The position numbers and the translations under genes are program-made. This document shows positions 63,468 through 64,000 of a DNA stretch of 64,000 nt, in pieces. Source of the stretch: Bin87 sp965219925. GTDB lineage: Bacteria > Chloroflexota > Dehalococcoidia > Lucifugimonadales > UBA3495. Location: positions 620,001 to 684,000 of the forward strand of contig OZ244795.1 of the NCBI GenBank assembly GCA_965219925.1, read 5' to 3'. The first letter of the stretch is position 1; each line of letters opens with the position of its first letter. The notes below the pieces were generated by a model. That model had not been told where the DNA came from and did no database searches. It saw only the letters and a program-made list of their open reading frames with translations.

Positions 63468-63818
63468 TCAGGTGGCGACGGTCCTGTCCGGCATTTCCTT
63501 TTGGATCGGTTGGGTTTCAGGTTTACTCTGGCGGTCTCGTTCTTTGTGTCGCGCTTTCATTTGCCGGCGTTTTTCCGTGCAATCCGGGCAATAGGCTGTG
63601 CCAGGTGTGGCGGCACTTCGGCAACTGGCGCAGAGGCCGAGTTCCTTGCGGCGTTCGCGCAAACGCTTCTCGTAATCTCGTCGGACTTGTTTACGTTGCT
63701 CGGCGGTTTTAGGATTCTTCCTGTCGTACTCAGCATAAGGCGGGTACGCCTTCTTCAGGTCGACTTGGAAGGAGGGTAGAGGGATGACGTACTCGGCGGT
63801 ACGTTCTATTGTCCAATT
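63468..63818 (-). CDS. Basic zinc-finger protein abutting the tmRNA (start unclear)
   Basis: The frame starts at the tmRNA end and reads PPNWTIERTAEYVIPLPSFQ, KAYPPYAEYDRKNPKTAEQR and a basic helix (RRDYEKRLRERRKELG). The finger has CASCRSAATPGTAYCPDC, two C-x2-C pairs, followed by a charged tail and stop at 63468. It is a relative of the 41.2-kb gene. No ATG is in frame; a TTG at 63662 gives only the finger part, and the frame stays open into the tmRNA itself. So either the 5' end was lost when this DNA joined the tmRNA, or it uses an unusual start. Likely nucleic-acid-binding. Confidence 0.55.
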   Translation of the reverse strand, partial: NWTIERTAEYVIPLPSFQVDLKKAYPPYAEYDRKNPKTAEQRKQVRRDYEKRLRERRKELGLCASCRSAATPGTAYCPDCTEKRRQMKARHKERDRQSKPETQPIQKEMPDRTVAT

Positions 63819-64000
63819 TGGTGGAGACGGGGGAGAGTCGAACTCCCCGTCCAGAAACTTCCCTGACTAGATGTGCTACAAGCTTGTTCGGCGTTTTGAT
63901 CTCGCCGCTACGGACTCTCGCCGACCGGATTCCGTGGCAGCCAACCGATAAAAACTATGGCACGCGACCATCGGTGTCGTCGGTGTTGCATCCCAGAAAA
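63819..64000 (-). ncRNA. ssrA: tmRNA, 3' part
   Basis: On the minus strand the segment ends with the T-arm GGGAGTTCGACTCTCCC, the acceptor strand CGTCTCC and the terminal ACCA (63822-63819), the form of a bacterial tmRNA 3' end. The preceding bases (AGTCAGGGAAGTTTCTGGACG) fit the connector before the T-arm. The tag-coding part and the 5' half lie beyond the right edge. tmRNA with SmpB rescues stalled ribosomes. Its last 17 bases recur at 27.0 kb. Confidence 0.85.

Noticed and set aside
1..64000. CRISPR array, rRNA and tRNA genes
   Set aside because: No regularly spaced repeats with unique spacers were found, and no tRNA- or rRNA-like sequence apart from the tmRNA 3' end.

Overview
The window is GC-rich bacterial chromosome. 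Its enzyme repertoire suggests an uncultured Chloroflexota bacterium, possibly of the SAR202 kind: two LLM-class flavin monooxygenase-like proteins, GMC oxidoreductases, an alpha-hydroxy-acid oxidase, an M19 dipeptidase, an SMP-30 lactonase, an arylsulfotransferase-like propeller and a DUF1501/DUF1800 pair. The taxon is inferred from gene content only; there is no rRNA here. The sole structural RNA is the 3' end of a tmRNA at the right edge.

Layout. 1-14 kb is mostly catabolic or oxidative genes on the minus strand. It ends in a four-gene operon (GMC oxidoreductase, DUF1800, NHL propeller, DUF1501) closed by a perfect-palindrome terminator at 8.4 kb, and an IS5-type element sits at 2.8-3.6 kb. 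13.8-19.5 kb is a mobile-element pile-up: an IS5 remnant, a secreted fibronectin-type-III protein gene broken by an in-frame stop and by an IS630-type insertion, and a second, damaged IS5 copy. 19.3-26.8 kb is a decaying defence island: hsdS tail, BrnT/BrnA toxin-antitoxin pair, an intact AAA ATPase + DUF4276 pair lodged beside a duplicated hsdR 5' end, a heavily mutated hsdR, and istB and mcrC fragments. An alpha-hydroxy-acid oxidase lies between hsdR and istB. 27-31 kb returns to metabolism (GlcG-like, arylsulfotransferase-like, substrate-binding protein, LLM oxidoreductase).

31-41 kb holds recombination and restriction genes: two large serine recombinases facing tail to tail, a zinc-ribbon protein coupled to one of them, a resolvase-like protein that lacks the catalytic serine and carries an internal duplication, and a single-chain type ISP-like restriction-modification enzyme without a helicase. 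41-55.4 kb encodes three giant exported multidomain proteins (cadherin/Ig/Fn3); two are paralogues sharing about 1.6 kb, and one of these has lost its C-terminus. 55-63.8 kb mixes gene fragments with intact defence-like genes (membrane protein, AlbA_2/HATPase regulator, Mrr-like PD-(D/E)XK protein) and ends in small basic zinc-finger genes abutting the tmRNA.

The last 17 bases of the tmRNA recur exactly and in the same orientation at 27.0 kb, and in shorter form at 6.07 kb. This makes 27.0-63.8 kb a candidate integrated island using the ssrA 3' end as attachment site. A striking general feature is the number of single-lesion pseudogenes (in-frame stops, 1-base shifts, short duplications, fusions) lying beside intact genes, as expected of a turnover hotspot.
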